From: Providencia sp. PROV188 | GTDB taxonomy: Bacteria; Pseudomonadota; Gammaproteobacteria; Enterobacterales; Enterobacteriaceae | Direction: 5' to 3' | DNA: 64,000 nucleotides | NCBI RefSeq assembly: GCF_027595165.1 | Contig: NZ_CP097291.1 | Location: 1,364,001 to 1,428,000, forward strand | Shown here: positions 18,301-28,088 of the stretch, piece by piece | Layout: the number at the start of each line of letters is the position of its first letter | Numbering within the stretch: the stretch's first letter is position 1 | Made by a program: the position numbers and the translations under genes | The notes under the pieces: generated by a model | Told to the model about the DNA's origin: nothing | What the model saw: the letters and a program-made list of their open reading frames with translations, nothing else | Databases searched by the model: none

Positions 18301-19316
18301 CTATAACGCGGATGTAGTGCCGATAATTTGATGGAAATACCCGGTCCTTCATAGATACCGCGTCCATTCGATGCTTTACCAATTGCGTGGATCGCTTGTT
18401 GGTAAGAGACCATATAATCTTGGGCATCTTTCTCGGTTAAAGCGGCTTCACCCAGCATATCGTAGGAGTAGCGGAAACCTTTGTCTTCCAATTTACGTGC
18501 GTTGGCAAGGGCTTGGGCGATGGTTTCGCCGGTGACAAATTGTTCACCCATTAAGCGCATTGCCATATCCACGCCTTTTCGTACTAGCGGCTCACCACTT
18601 TTACTGATAATGCGATTTAACGATGTCGATAATTTGGCTTCATTGTGGGTAGAGACTAATTTACCTGTAAATAAAAGCCCCCATGTTGCCGCATTGACGA
18701 ACATCGAGCTGCTTTGGCCAACATGAGATTGCCAGTTACCCGTACTGATTTTGTCTCGGATCAGCGCATCGCGAGTGGCTTTATCCGGAATACGTAATAG
18801 CGCTTCGGCAAGGCACATTAATGCCACACCTTCTTGAGAAGACAGCGAAAATTCTTGTAATAACCCTTGAACTAAGCCTGAACGACCAACCCCATTTTTT
18901 TGATTACGCAGTTTTTCTGCAATGGAGTAAGCCAATTTATGAGCCGCATCAGCTTGCTCTGGAGGCAGCTCAGCTTGTTGTAAAAGCATAGGCACGGCTT
19001 GAGTTTCAGGAATGCGGTACGCTGATGTAATTGCGGAGCGTTTTACGGATTGGGGTAAAATATGCTCAGCGAACTCAAGGAATGGCTGATAAAGGGTCTC
19101 AGGAGACGAAATTTCATCACCAGAATGCTGATCTTTTGTATCCAAAACCGTTGATAATTCAGGTATAATTTGGTTGTTATCGAGTTGCTCTAAATAATTA
19201 TATATAGCTTGTTTAATAAGCCAATGGGATGTGCGATCAAGACGTTGAGCGGCGGCTTTAATGCGGTCACGAGTTTCTTCATCAAGTCTCACACCCATAG
19301 TTGTTGTGCTACTCAT
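15318..19316 (-). CDS. putA: PutA: proline dehydrogenase, P5C dehydrogenase and put repressor
   Basis: Trifunctional protein that oxidises proline to glutamate by an FAD proline dehydrogenase and an NAD P5C dehydrogenase domain, and represses the put genes through an N-terminal ribbon-helix-helix domain. The 1332-residue product shows TTTMGVRLDEETRDRIK (RHH, first 50 residues), the PRODH barrel (about 85-570, with IYEGPGISIKLSALHPRY and GYPVYTRK), the ALDH domain with SPWNFPLAIF and the catalytic region DSAGQRCSALR, and the C-terminal lid ending NTAAAGGNASLMTIG as in E. coli. The ATG at 19316 follows GGAAGGA; the TTG-initiated extension to 19352 is unlikely. It is divergent from putP. Confidence 0.97.
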   Translation of the reverse strand: MSSTTTMGVRLDEETRDRIKAAAQRLDRTSHWLIKQAIYNYLEQLDNNQIIPELSTVLDTKDQHSGDEISSPETLYQPFLEFAEHILPQSVKRSAITSAYRIPETQAVPMLLQQAELPPEQADAAHKLAYSIAEKLRNQKNGVGRSGLVQGLLQEFSLSSQEGVALMCLAEALLRIPDKATRDALIRDKISTGNWQSHVGQSSSMFVNAATWGLLFTGKLVSTHNEAKLSTSLNRIISKSGEPLVRKGVDMAMRLMGEQFVTGETIAQALANARKLEDKGFRYSYDMLGEAALTEKDAQDYMVSYQQAIHAIGKASNGRGIYEGPGISIKLSALHPRYSRAQYDRVMEELYPRLLSLVLQAHQYDVGINIDAEEADRLEISLDLLEKLCFEPKLAGWNGIGFVIQAYQKRCPFVIDSIINLAERSQRRLMIRLVKGAYWDSEIKRAQIDGLEGYPVYTRKVYTDVSYIACARKLLSVPNLIYPQFATHNAHTLSAIYQIAGKNYYPGQYEFQCLHGMGEPLYEQVVGKVADGKLNRPCRIYAPVGTHETLLAYLVRRLLENGANTSFVNRIADATIPLDELVADPVKDVRELSKTEGQIGLPHPKIPLPRDLYGTRRVNSMGLDLSNEHRLASLSSALLNAAAQEKIAEPLLGGEFVAQQALPEAVAIINPACHRDIVGKVREASEQEAEHALDIATDAGAIWFATPPSERAAILLRAADIMEQQLQPLLDVLVREAGKTYANAIAEVREAVDFLNYYATQVREDFDNNTHRPLGPVVCISPWNFPLAIFSGQIAAALAAGNTVLAKPAEQTPLIGAIAVSIMHQAGIPRDVLQFLPGKGETIGAKLVGDQRVRGVMFTGSTEVAGLLQRNIAGRLDAQGRPTPLIAETGGLNAMIVDSSALTEQVVTDVVASAFDSAGQRCSALRILCVQEDVADRTIRMLKGAMEECRMGNPEHISTDIGPVIDSEAKENIDQHIQQMRSKGKIVFQAVYADSQDQQEQAEGTYVKPTLIELDNIGELKKEIFGPVLHVVRFKRDELEQLVDQINAAGYGLTLGVHTRIDETINQVVAKAKVGNLYVNRNMVGAVVGVQPFGGEGLSGTGPKAGGPLYLYRLLSERPENAVCQTLEQQDSHLPMDASARAELLAPFEAFSAWVQKQKTDVEQSIIEQSTVEQFARLTQAGTTRLLPGPTGEKNTYTLRPRGTILCLSDNERDCLTQLSAVLASGCQTLWENSELHQKLFKSLPEKVRKTISFTKDWQNTVEPIEGVIYHGDCDQLKHVCEAIAKRKGPIISVQGFERGETNLLIERLVHERSLSVNTAAAGGNASLMTIG

Positions 19317-19809
19317 CTTAATTCCTTCCTTTTCACAGGTGTTAAATACCAAAAGTTACACACCATTATGATGATGTTGCAACTTTGTGCAACATTGTTA
19401 ATGTGTTATGTGAAGAAAATGTGAAACAACTCTTATTTTTATGAGTGATTTATGATGCCCATTGATTGGGTTTTTATAATTTACTTATAAATCAATATAT
19501 TGATTTCTCTTTTAAGATGGTGGCAAGTTAAACGCTTAATTAAGAATTTGACTTAAAAGTTTAACATTTGTGATGTGTCTTTTATTTATTGAACAAAAAA
19601 TAGTTAATTTCTTGTTAAAAGCATCTGAGTCTGTCTAGCATGATGTGGCAAAGTTATTGAGTTATTGCAACACAAACAATCACAACATAGATAAGGTGTG
19701 CATCAAAAAACGCAAAATTGTGCAATTAAGTGCAACACCTTGAGATTAAAAGTTATCAAAGAAAATTATAAAGATAACGACAAAATAGACGCACTATGGA
19801 GACGACAGG
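19317..19809. promoter_or_regulatory. putA-putP divergent control region with PutA operator motifs
   Basis: E. coli PutA binds GTTGCA. This region has GTTGCA at 19376-19381, and its complement TGCAAC at 19388-19393, 19666-19671 and 19731-19736, with a near match TGCAAT at 19721. They form two clusters, one near each gene, as expected for a repressor controlling both directions. Confidence 0.75.
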
Positions 19810-21294
19810 ATGACTGTAAGCACTCCGATGATCATTATGTTCATCGTATATATCACGGGTATGTTATTGATCGGCTATTTAGCCTATCGCTCAACGAAAA
19901 ACTTTGATGATTACATTCTAGGGGGACGAAGTTTAGGTAGTGTGGTAACCGCATTATCTGCAGGGGCTTCAGATATGAGTGGCTGGTTATTGATGGGTTT
20001 ACCAGGCGCTATTTTCCTCGCTGGGATTTCTGAAAGCTGGATTGCGATTGGTTTATGTTTAGGGGCTTATCTGAACTGGTTGTTTGTTGCAGGGCGCTTA
20101 CGTGTACAAACCGAGAAAAATAATAATGCCTTAACGTTGCCAGACTATTTTACAAGTCGTTTTGAAGATAATAGTAAGATTTTACGTATTATTTCTGCGG
20201 TTGTTATTTTAGTTTTCTTTACTATCTATTGTGCATCAGGAGTTGTCGCGGGGGGCTTATTGTTTGAAAGCACCTTTAATATTAGTTACGACAAAGCGCT
20301 ATGGTTAGGGGCATTGGCGACCATTGCTTATACTTTCTTAGGTGGTTTCTTAGCGGTAAGTTGGACGGATACTGTTCAAGCATCATTGATGATTTTTGCC
20401 CTGATCTTAACGCCAATTGTCGTGATTTTATCCCTTGGCGGGTTAGATACTTCAATCGAAGTCATTAAAGCTAAAAACCCTGAATATCTTGATATGTTTA
20501 AGGGAATGAACTTTGTTGCCATCTTGTCATTGTTAGGTTGGGGACTGGGTTACTTTGGGCAGCCGCATATTCTGGCGCGTTTTATGGCGGCAGATTCACA
20601 TCGCACGATCCGTTCAGCACGCCGTATCAGTATGACATGGATGGCATTATGCTTAGGTGGAACGATTGCTGTTGGCTTCTTTGGTATCGCTTATTTTGAA
20701 AATAATCCTGCATTAGCAGGTTCTGTAATGAAAAATAACGAACGTATTTTCATGGAATTAGCCGGATTACTGTTTAACCCATGGATTGCGGGTATCTTGC
20801 TGTCTGCGATTTTGGCGGCGGTAATGAGTACATTAAGTTGCCAATTATTAGTATGTGCCAGCGCATTGACCGAAGATTTATACAAACCTTTTTTCCGCAA
20901 ATCAGCGAGCCAGAAAGAGCTAGTATGGGTAGGGCGTGGAATGGTGCTGTTAGTCGCGGCGATCGCAATTTATATTGCCCAAGACCCAAATAACAAAGTC
21001 TTAGGATTGGTGAGTAATGCGTGGGCCGGTTTTGGTGCCGCATTTGGTCCCGTCGTTTTACTCTCTGTTATGTGGAAACGTATGACACGTACTGGTGCAT
21101 TAGCCGGGATGGTTGTCGGTGCGGTAACAGTATTAGTTTGGATGAAATTCAAATGGTTAGGTTTATATGAAATCATCCCGGGCTTTATCTTTGCGACTAT
21201 CGCTATCATTGTTATCAGCTTGATAACTAAGGCGCCAAGCGCAGCAGCACAAGCCCGTTTTGATGAAGCAGAAGCTGAATACAATACAAAATAA
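19810..21294 (+). CDS. putP: Sodium/proline symporter
   Basis: Imports proline with Na+; supplies PutA. The 494-residue product is a sodium-solute symporter with about 13 membrane helices and the family words STKNFDDYILGGRSLG, ALSAGASDMSGWLLMGLPGA (Na+ site region) and GWGLGYFGQPHILARFMAA, nearly the same as E. coli PutP. It ends AQARFDEAEAEYNTK, as in the E. coli C-terminal tail. The start has an ACGACAGG ribosome-site region; expression is expected to be induced by proline through PutA leaving the shared operators. Confidence 0.97.
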   Translation: MTVSTPMIIMFIVYITGMLLIGYLAYRSTKNFDDYILGGRSLGSVVTALSAGASDMSGWLLMGLPGAIFLAGISESWIAIGLCLGAYLNWLFVAGRLRVQTEKNNNALTLPDYFTSRFEDNSKILRIISAVVILVFFTIYCASGVVAGGLLFESTFNISYDKALWLGALATIAYTFLGGFLAVSWTDTVQASLMIFALILTPIVVILSLGGLDTSIEVIKAKNPEYLDMFKGMNFVAILSLLGWGLGYFGQPHILARFMAADSHRTIRSARRISMTWMALCLGGTIAVGFFGIAYFENNPALAGSVMKNNERIFMELAGLLFNPWIAGILLSAILAAVMSTLSCQLLVCASALTEDLYKPFFRKSASQKELVWVGRGMVLLVAAIAIYIAQDPNNKVLGLVSNAWAGFGAAFGPVVLLSVMWKRMTRTGALAGMVVGAVTVLVWMKFKWLGLYEIIPGFIFATIAIIVISLITKAPSAAAQARFDEAEAEYNTK

Positions 21295-21318
21295 TAGATA
21301 GATTTGGTTATCGATAGT

Positions 21319-21357
21319 AAAAAGGCTGAAAGGGAAACCTTCCAGCCTTTTATTTTT
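21319..21357. terminator. Bidirectional terminator between putP and cycA
   Basis: AAAGGCTG/CAGCCTTT (21321-21328 and 21343-21350) with inner AAGG/CCTT, and T tracts on both strands. Confidence 0.9.
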
Positions 21358-21381
21358 ATTAATTGCTTATTCGTCAAATAA

Positions 21382-22782
21382 TCAACGTGGTTTACGGCGT
21401 TTTACGACTTGGTAGCCAATAAACAGAATAACAAACCACAGTGGTGTCGCAATTAATGCTTGTCGGGTGTCATGTTGGAACGCTAATAACACCACCATGA
21501 AAGCAAAGAAGGCGAGACTGACCCACGACATAAAAATACCCCAAGGCATCTTATAGCGAGATGCGGCATGTTTTTCTGGGCGATTCTTACGGAAATTCAG
21601 GTAGCTTAATAAAATCATACTCCAGATAAACATGAATAAAATCGCAGACACGGTTGTGACTAAGGTGAATGCATGCATGATATCGGGAATAAAGTAGATC
21701 AAAACAATACCGAAACTTAGGCAGATACAGGTGAAAATTAGGCCTGTTGCGGGTACTGCTTTTTTCGATAACTGACTAAATTGTTTTGGCGCATCTCCCT
21801 CTTTAGATAACCCAAACAGCATACGGCTGGTGGAGAAAACACCACTGTTTGCTGATGAAGCCGCAGAGGTAAGTACCACAAAGTTCACGATACTGGCAGC
21901 AGCAGGCAGGCTGATTAGCACGAACATTTCCACAAAAGGACTTTTATCCGCCAAAATGGTGCGCCAAGGGGTAACAGCCATAATCACAATCAGGGATAAC
22001 ACATAAAAAGCAATGATCCTAATCGGGATAGCGTTAATAGCTTTCGGCAGGGATTTTTCAGGATCACGGGTTTCCGCTGCGGCGGTTCCCACTAACTCAA
22101 TTCCCACAAAGGCGAAAATAGCAATTTGGAATCCCGCAAAGAACCCACTGAGTCCCATTGGGAACATTCCGCCATCGTTCCAAATATTACTTAAGGATGC
22201 AGTATGCCCGGCCGGTGATTGGAAATTCATCGCAATCAACGTACCGCCAACGGCAATTAGTGTCACAATGGCGACAATTTTGATCATCGCGAACCAGAAT
22301 TCCAGTTCACCAAATAGTCGAACAGAAACTAAGTTAAGCGTCAGTAGGGTGGCAACACAGATAAATGAAGTCACCCATTCCGGGAAATTAGGCACCCAGA
22401 AACTGACGTACGAGGTGATCGCGATAATATCGGCTATTCCCGTGATCACCCAGCAGAACCAGTAAGTCCATCCCACAAAAAAGCCAGCCCATGGACCGAT
22501 TAAATCCGCAGAAAAATCACTGAAAGATTTATAGTCCAGGTTGGATAGCAGTAATTCCCCCATGGCTCGCATGACAAAAAACAGCACAAAGCCGATGATC
22601 ATGTAGACAAAGATAATAGAGGGACCCGCAAGGGAGATGGTCTTTCCTGACCCCATAAATAGCCCTGTACCAATGGCCCCACCAATGGCAATTAACTGAA
22701 TATGACGGTTACTGAGGCTACGTTTTAGTTGATTTCGGTCAGAAGATGGCCGAGAGGTGGTTGTCGCTGCATTTTCTTCCAT
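21382..22782 (-). CDS. cycA: D-serine/D-alanine/glycine:H+ symporter CycA
   Basis: Amino-acid/polyamine/organocation family permease for glycine, D-alanine, D-serine and, in E. coli, D-cycloserine. The 466-residue protein has 12 hydrophobic segments and long stretches in common with remembered E. coli CycA: LSNRHIQLIAIGGAIGTGLF, SLAGPSIIFVYMIIGF, LSGFFAGFQIAIFAFVGIEL and SAASSANSGVFSTSRMLFGL. The N-terminal 20 residues are polar and Asn/Thr/Ser-rich. The ribosome site is weak. It is convergent with putP and not in an operon. Confidence 0.93.
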   Translation of the reverse strand: MEENAATTTSRPSSDRNQLKRSLSNRHIQLIAIGGAIGTGLFMGSGKTISLAGPSIIFVYMIIGFVLFFVMRAMGELLLSNLDYKSFSDFSADLIGPWAGFFVGWTYWFCWVITGIADIIAITSYVSFWVPNFPEWVTSFICVATLLTLNLVSVRLFGELEFWFAMIKIVAIVTLIAVGGTLIAMNFQSPAGHTASLSNIWNDGGMFPMGLSGFFAGFQIAIFAFVGIELVGTAAAETRDPEKSLPKAINAIPIRIIAFYVLSLIVIMAVTPWRTILADKSPFVEMFVLISLPAAASIVNFVVLTSAASSANSGVFSTSRMLFGLSKEGDAPKQFSQLSKKAVPATGLIFTCICLSFGIVLIYFIPDIMHAFTLVTTVSAILFMFIWSMILLSYLNFRKNRPEKHAASRYKMPWGIFMSWVSLAFFAFMVVLLAFQHDTRQALIATPLWFVILFIGYQVVKRRKPR

Positions 22783-23132
22783 ATTGTTATTTATCCGATT
22801 GTCATTGTGATATTAGCCCACACTATTTTTTTAAGTTTGAGGCTGTGTTTGCTCGAAATATTGTGACATAAATCTCAATTAGAGTAAGAGAAAATTTACA
22901 AATGGCTGAGAGACCGCTGGTTTAACCAACGGATCCTCCTAGGTTATTAACACTATTAACGAAAAATTAACCTGAAAATAAAAATAGCAGAATAAGATGA
23001 AATGTACCAAATACTTAATTCTAAATAATGACAGTTGGGGTATTGGATATATATAAGAGTGATATAGCTTATTTTTTAACTGAAAATGCCACGAGTTTTC
23101 TTCTTTTTAACCGTTATCTTCGTTGGTTATTT
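22783..23132. other. Intergenic region between cycA and hicB
   Basis: About 350 AT-rich bases that contain the cycA promoter and the 3' side of hicB. A short inverted sequence (GGTTTAACCAACGGATCC region, 22919-22936) is the only notable feature; no gene is visible. Confidence 0.4.
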
Positions 23133-23564
23133 CTAAACGATAGGGCTAACGGTCACTTTCACGTCATATCCCACGACAAATAAAGCTTGTTCGAGCGCTT
23201 CAATTTTTGATGCATATTGTAGGTCAAGTAACCGCTCTATTTGTTGAGCGCTGATATTGAGTGTCCGAGCAAGTTTGCTCCGCGGAGTTTGAGTTTCAAG
23301 AATGGCATTGTGTAGTGCGATTTTTAAGCAACTCAATACAGGTAAATGAATAGCAAACGCATTAGTGACCGAATTTTGGGGAAGAGGAATCGGATTTCTT
23401 AATGTGATTAGCTCCGAAAGTGTGGCGAGTAATGTTTCTTGAGCCTCTAGTTCGACATCTTCTGCGCAATAAGTCACGCCTTGAATATCGGGAAAATCAC
23501 AAAAATTAATTTCGTATACTCCTTCATCTTCGACAAATTCAACTGTTGCTAAATAATTAAACAT
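23133..23564 (-). CDS. hicB: HicB-like antitoxin without a HicA partner
   Basis: HicB antitoxins neutralise the mRNA interferase HicA and repress their own promoter. The 143-residue product has the degenerate RNase-H-like N-terminal domain (LATVEFVEDEGVYEINFCDFPD, close to the GGY-VSF-DIPE pattern of E. coli HicB) and a C-terminal helix-turn-helix (RSKLARTLNISAQQIERLLD, about residues 95-115). The ATG at 23564 follows TGAGG by six bases; the frame opens with a TTG at 23576. The 240 bases upstream, where hicA normally lies, contain stops in all minus frames and no HicA-like words, so it is an orphan regulator. Confidence 0.8.
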   Translation of the reverse strand: MFNYLATVEFVEDEGVYEINFCDFPDIQGVTYCAEDVELEAQETLLATLSELITLRNPIPLPQNSVTNAFAIHLPVLSCLKIALHNAILETQTPRSKLARTLNISAQQIERLLDLQYASKIEALEQALFVVGYDVKVTVSPIV

Positions 23565-25193
23565 AGTAAACCTCAAAAATTAATTTCTTTATAAGATAAA
23601 TAGTACAAAGCGTCACAGAATAGACAATGGGTTGCATGTTAATAAAATGAAAAATGGATAGCGATAGTTTGGAGAACGAACATTTTTACCGATTTTATGC
23701 CTGATTGGCTAAAGAATAAGCCTGTTTCATAATGAAACCATGATGTAACCTCATCACCTCTTTGTGAGCCAAGTCCCAGTTTTAACAATATTTTATCCAC
23801 CCTTCACCTCAGTATCAATATGCCAATTTTACCCTTTTAGTCATCATATAATTTTTTAAATAAAACATATGAAAACGTATATGTATCTTAATTCGAATAA
23901 GCAGTTATACGTAATGTTGTCATTGTGGTTAAGTAATTTGTTAAAATAAAAGTATATAGTAACATAATGATATTATCATTCATTGTTACTAACTGGTAAA
24001 TAAACAGCGATATGTACGCGGGGGTAATAAGTTAAATTACTTATTTACATAAGTCATATTTTCGAAGCAGGTCTTGCTTATTTACACATAGATGTAGTGA
24101 ACTTGGATGACCATCTTATTGTTTATAAATTCGCTAGGAGAATGGTGCTTAGTTTTTTTTATTTTTTCCTTTTATCAATAACTCAGTGCGCTAACTAATG
24201 CTGTGGCTTGAATTTTTTATGCAAAAAATAATAGCTAAATAGGTTAATCAAATGTTTGAAAAGTTAATTTAATTAAAATGAGTTTGTCATACAAAAATAA
24301 CAATATTGCTTATTAATATGGCAATGCTCGATGAAAATTCATGACAATTTTATCTGAAATCTTTAATGGTATTGTCTGTATATAAAATGGTCTTAATTAG
24401 AATTTTTAATGTTATTGCTATTGGTTAATATTAATACAGTTAAATTTAATTAATATAAATTTACTATGGAATAATAATATGTATGACAAATTTAACTTTA
24501 ATCTTGGCAGGAAAAAATTGAATTAATTTGATTAAGATTTGTAATTTTGATTAAACACATTGAAAAATAATGTTTAATTTTTATTCCTAAGTTACCGATA
24601 TTACTAAGCCTTTAAACGAATTGCATTTTTACGAGAGTAATAAAGATTGATTTAGATCAATATGTAGGCTCTTTCGTTATGCTTAGTGTTTATCGCTTAT
24701 AAATTCCCTCATATGTGTGAGTTTTTTACTTAAAATGCTAGTATTTGACTTATGAAAAATCTAAATGTTGTGAATATTTGAGATAAGTAGGATTAAGATA
24801 TAGTTGTAATAAAGAATTGTTAATATATAGATGGATAATTATCCCGATAGACCAAAAAGAAACATAAGTGTCTTGAATAGTTAATTTAGTGGTGCATAAT
24901 AATTAACGGCTAATAATGAAATCGGTATATTCTGAGATTTACAGGAAATGCTAACTTTTTAGCCACTCGTTATTGTTGTAGGTAATCAGGAAATATATTT
25001 AATTTAAGTTTGAACCTGTGTGTTTATATACTCCAAACTGGGTATTTCAATGGACCTCATGGGATAGTAATGGACTACACTATCCAGCTTTAATTATTTT
25101 CATATTTAAAACTTTGGTTAACACATTCGGCTCAAATTGATATTTGTTCTTTCTTCATGCAGATGTTAATAATTATTCGAAAGGTATAAAAAA
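23565..25193 (+). promoter_or_regulatory. 1.6-kb non-coding control region of flhDC
   Basis: No ORF can be supported on either strand. The DNA is very AT-rich. flhDC promoters in enterobacteria integrate CRP, H-NS, RcsAB, LrhA and other inputs, and AT-rich leaders bind H-NS. A half match to the RcsAB box (TATTCCTA at 24582-24589) is present, but the left half does not match. The ribosome site before flhD is GAAAGG at 25179-25184. Confidence 0.6.
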
Positions 25194-25544
25194 ATGAGCT
25201 CTACCACTGATTTTCTGAAGCATATATACGATATTAATCTTTCATATTTGCTTTTAGCTCAAAAGCTTATCGCCCAGGAAAAAGCCACTGCCATGTTCCG
25301 TCTCGGGATTTCCGATTCAATGGCAAACACTTTAGCAGAACTTTCTTTACCTCAATTGGTTAAATTAGCGGAAACAAATCAGCTAATCTGTCAATTTAGA
25401 TTTGAAAACAGCGACACGATTGAAAAGCTTACTCGAGATTCTCGAGTTGATGAATTGCAGCAAATTCATACGGGTATCCTTCTTTCTACCCGATTATTGC
25501 AAACGCATAATGAGTCCGATTCAGATATAGCGAGAAAAAGATGA
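25194..25544 (+). CDS. flhD: Flagellar master regulator FlhD
   Basis: Forms the FlhD4C2 activator that recruits sigma-70 RNA polymerase to class 2 flagellar promoters. The 116-residue all-helical protein matches E. coli FlhD through [44 protein letters not shown] and [20 protein letters not shown]. Its stop overlaps the flhC start (ATGA), so the two are translationally coupled. It is the first gene of the motility island here. Confidence 0.97.
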   Translation: MSSTTDFLKHIYDINLSYLLLAQKLIAQEKATAMFRLGISDSMANTLAELSLPQLVKLAETNQLICQFRFENSDTIEKLTRDSRVDELQQIHTGILLSTRLLQTHNESDSDIARKR

Positions 25545-26131
25545 GTAGCGTAGCTGAAAAAAGTATTGTCAAGGAAGCTAATGATATTCGTTTGGCAATG
25601 GAATTGATTTCTCTTGGGGCTCGCCTGCAGATGTTAGAAAGCGAAACTCAAATTAGTCGCGGACGCTTAGTGCGTTTATACAAAGAACTCAGAGGTTGCC
25701 CACCACCAAAAGGGATGCTCCCTTTTTCAACCGATTGGTTTATGACATGGGAACAAAATATTCACTCATCCATGTTCTACAACGCCTATCAGTTTTTACT
25801 GAAAACCGGTCAATGTGAAGGGGTTGATGCTATTCTCAAAGCCTATCGACTCTATCTAGAGCAGTGTTCACCCAATACTGGAGACGAGCCAATTTTGGCA
25901 TTAACCCGTGCATGGACATTAGTTCGTTTTGTGGAAAGTGGCATGTTGCAAAGTTCCGATTGCAATTGCTGTAGTGGTTCATTTATCACCTATGCCCACA
26001 TTCCTGAAAATAGTTTTACGTGTAGCTTGTGCCAGCCTCCATCACGAGCGATAAAAAAACGTAAACTTTCCGAGCATCTCGCCGATATTACGGAATATCG
26101 ACAAGATGGCATTACCAAAGCGGTAATGTAA
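25541..26131 (+). CDS. flhC: Flagellar master regulator FlhC
   Basis: DNA-contacting partner of FlhD. The 196-residue product has the zinc-binding cysteines in [15 protein letters not shown] and [12 protein letters not shown] (about residues 140-167) that are characteristic of the family, and the N-terminal [22 protein letters not shown] helix. It overlaps flhD by four bases. A hairpin at 26149-26169 follows and separates it from motA. Confidence 0.97.
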   Translation: MSSVAEKSIVKEANDIRLAMELISLGARLQMLESETQISRGRLVRLYKELRGCPPPKGMLPFSTDWFMTWEQNIHSSMFYNAYQFLLKTGQCEGVDAILKAYRLYLEQCSPNTGDEPILALTRAWTLVRFVESGMLQSSDCNCCSGSFITYAHIPENSFTCSLCQPPSRAIKKRKLSEHLADITEYRQDGITKAVM

Positions 26132-26148
26132 TTGGATTAATTTGGTTT

Positions 26149-26169
26149 ACAGGCAATTTTATTGCCTGT
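26149..26169 (+). other. Hairpin between flhC and motA
   Basis: ACAGGCAA pairs perfectly with TTGCCTGT across TTTTA. The following sequence has few T residues, so this may be a weak terminator or an mRNA stability element. Confidence 0.55.
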
Positions 26170-26227
26170 CCTTCCTCATATTCCCTTTGACTGCCATCTG
26201 TTAACCAACGGAGTGAAAGGGAATACT

Positions 26228-27115
26228 GTGTTAATACTCATCGGATATATCATTGTTACAGCTGCCGTTATCGGTGGCTATGTCATGGTCGGTGGTCATC
26301 TTGGCGCGCTGTACCAACCAGCTGAGTTTGTCATTATTTTAGGGGCTGGTTTAGGCGCATTTGTTGTGGGTAACAGTGGTAAAGCCATCGTTGCATTATG
26401 CAAAGTATTACCAAGACTCTTCCGTCGCTCTTCTTACAACAAAGCCATGTCAATGGACTTGATGGCTTTGTTATTTCAGCTTTTGAATAAATCTCGTCAA
26501 CAAGGTCTACTTGCGCTCGAAAAAGATATTGAAAACCCGCAAGAGAGTGAGATTTTTTCTCAGTATCCTCGCATTCTCAAAGATCAAACTGCCATGATGT
26601 TTATCGTGGATTATTTACGTTTAATGGTGACAAGTAACTTACAAGCCCATGAAATCGAAGCATTAATGGATGAAGAGCTAGAAACATTCCGTCAAGAAAA
26701 TGAAGTACCAGCATCCGGTTTGAACATGGTGGGTGAATCCATGCCTGCGTTCGGGATCGTGGCGGCTGTTCTAGGTGTGGTGAATGCACTTGCAGCTGCA
26801 GACCGACCTGCGGGTGAATTGGGCGCCTTGATTGCTCATGCAATGGTAGGAACTTTCCTTGGTATTTTAGTGGCTTATGGATTTATTTTGCCACTGGCTA
26901 GTTTAATTCGTCAGCGCAGTAGCGAACAATTAAAAATGATGGAGTGTATTAAAGTCACTTTCCTCTCTTCGTTGCAAGGGTATGCCCCTCAAATTGCGGT
27001 TGAATTTGGTCGTAAAGTCTTATTTAGCGTTGATAGACCATCATTCCTTGAGCTGGAAGACAAAGTCCGTGAAGTCAAAGTCGGTAATCGCGCAACAGAA
27101 ACTACTGAGGAGTAA
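26228..27115 (+). CDS. motA: Flagellar stator protein MotA
   Basis: Proton-channel stator subunit with MotB. Starting at the GTG at 26228 gives 295 residues, the E. coli length, and begins VLILIGYIIV; GGAGTGAAAGGGA sits upstream. Longer starts (26162) would add a hydrophilic extension not found in the family. Four membrane helices; the cytoplasmic loop carries the FliG-contacting charges, e.g. ESEIFSQYPRIL and RLMVTSNLQAHEIEALMDEE. Conserved prolines fall in GESMPAFGIVAAV. It is followed by motB after six bases. Confidence 0.95.
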   Translation: MLILIGYIIVTAAVIGGYVMVGGHLGALYQPAEFVIILGAGLGAFVVGNSGKAIVALCKVLPRLFRRSSYNKAMSMDLMALLFQLLNKSRQQGLLALEKDIENPQESEIFSQYPRILKDQTAMMFIVDYLRLMVTSNLQAHEIEALMDEELETFRQENEVPASGLNMVGESMPAFGIVAAVLGVVNALAAADRPAGELGALIAHAMVGTFLGILVAYGFILPLASLIRQRSSEQLKMMECIKVTFLSSLQGYAPQIAVEFGRKVLFSVDRPSFLELEDKVREVKVGNRATETTEE

Positions 27116-27121
27116 TCGCTA

Positions 27122-28057
27122 ATGGCAGCCAATGGCCCTCAAATTATTCGTGTTAAGAAAAAAGGCGGTCATCAGCAGCATGCCCACGGTGGAGCATGGA
27201 AAATTGCTTACGCTGATTTTATGACTGCGATGATGGCATTCTTTCTGGTTATGTGGCTGATTTCCATCTCCAGTCCTCAAGAATTAACCAAGATAGCGGA
27301 GTATTTTCGTACTCCGCTCAGTACTGCCATCAACCCAGGAACGAAAAGCGGAGATGCCACTAACCCCATTCCCGGTGGTGGAAAAGATCCGATTTTTCGT
27401 GATGGTGACGTGATGCCAGAACCAAATGACATCATTTCCGGTGATGCGAATTATCGATTTGAAAAATTAAAAGAAAATCTTGAGCAAGCGATTTTACAAG
27501 ACCCGCGTTTGAATGAATTAAAACCCCATTTATTGATTGACATGATCAACGATGGTTTACGAATTCAAATCGTAGATAGCGCCAATCGCCCTATGTTTAA
27601 AGTGGGTTCTGCTACCGTCGAGCCTTACATGCGCGATATTCTGCGTGCCATTGCGCCACTACTCAATGATGTCCCGAATCGCATTAGTATTTCAGGACAT
27701 ACGGATGACTTGCCGTATGCCAGCGAAGCCTATTACAGCAACTGGGAACTCTCATCCGATAGAGCCAATGCCTCTCGCCGTGAGCTGATCATGGGGGGAA
27801 TGGATGAGCGAAAAGTTTTACGTGTAGTAGGGATGGCTTCATCCATCCATTTAGACAAAGAAAACGGCTTAGCACCCGTCAACCGGCGGATCAGCATCAT
27901 CGTATTGAATGAAGATGAAACAAATCAAATTTTACATGAATACGATGGCGCAACACCGATTAACGATGTGCTGAAAAAAGGCCCAGAAGATGTGCCAATA
28001 CCGGCAAACAGTGATGTTGTGACTGTGAAGGTGACAAAGTCACCCGATAAACAGTAA
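27122..28057 (+). CDS. motB: Flagellar stator protein MotB
   Basis: Anchors the stator to peptidoglycan and carries the proton-binding aspartate. The 311-residue product has Asp32 in [18 protein letters not shown], one membrane helix (about 30-50), a plug and linker, and a C-terminal OmpA-like peptidoglycan-binding domain with [10 protein letters not shown] and [17 protein letters not shown]. Separated from motA by six bases, so coupled. A GC-rich hairpin follows (28089-28110). Confidence 0.96.
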   Translation: MAANGPQIIRVKKKGGHQQHAHGGAWKIAYADFMTAMMAFFLVMWLISISSPQELTKIAEYFRTPLSTAINPGTKSGDATNPIPGGGKDPIFRDGDVMPEPNDIISGDANYRFEKLKENLEQAILQDPRLNELKPHLLIDMINDGLRIQIVDSANRPMFKVGSATVEPYMRDILRAIAPLLNDVPNRISISGHTDDLPYASEAYYSNWELSSDRANASRRELIMGGMDERKVLRVVGMASSIHLDKENGLAPVNRRISIIVLNEDETNQILHEYDGATPINDVLKKGPEDVPIPANSDVVTVKVTKSPDKQ

Positions 28058-28088
28058 TGACAAAAACCATAATCACCCGAATCTCACT

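Noticed and set aside
22013..22465. 150-codon ORF antisense to cycA
   Set aside because: Frame shadow of a hydrophobic gene; low-complexity Ile/Ser/Pro content and no homology recalled.
23577..23800. A hicA gene upstream of hicB
   Set aside because: The minus-strand frames have stops and none of the small double-stranded-RNA-binding fold or GSHH-like words of HicA.
26132..26228. A sigma-28 promoter before motA
   Set aside because: No TAAAGTTT-N11-GCCGATAA match; motAB may be read from flhDC or use a divergent promoter.
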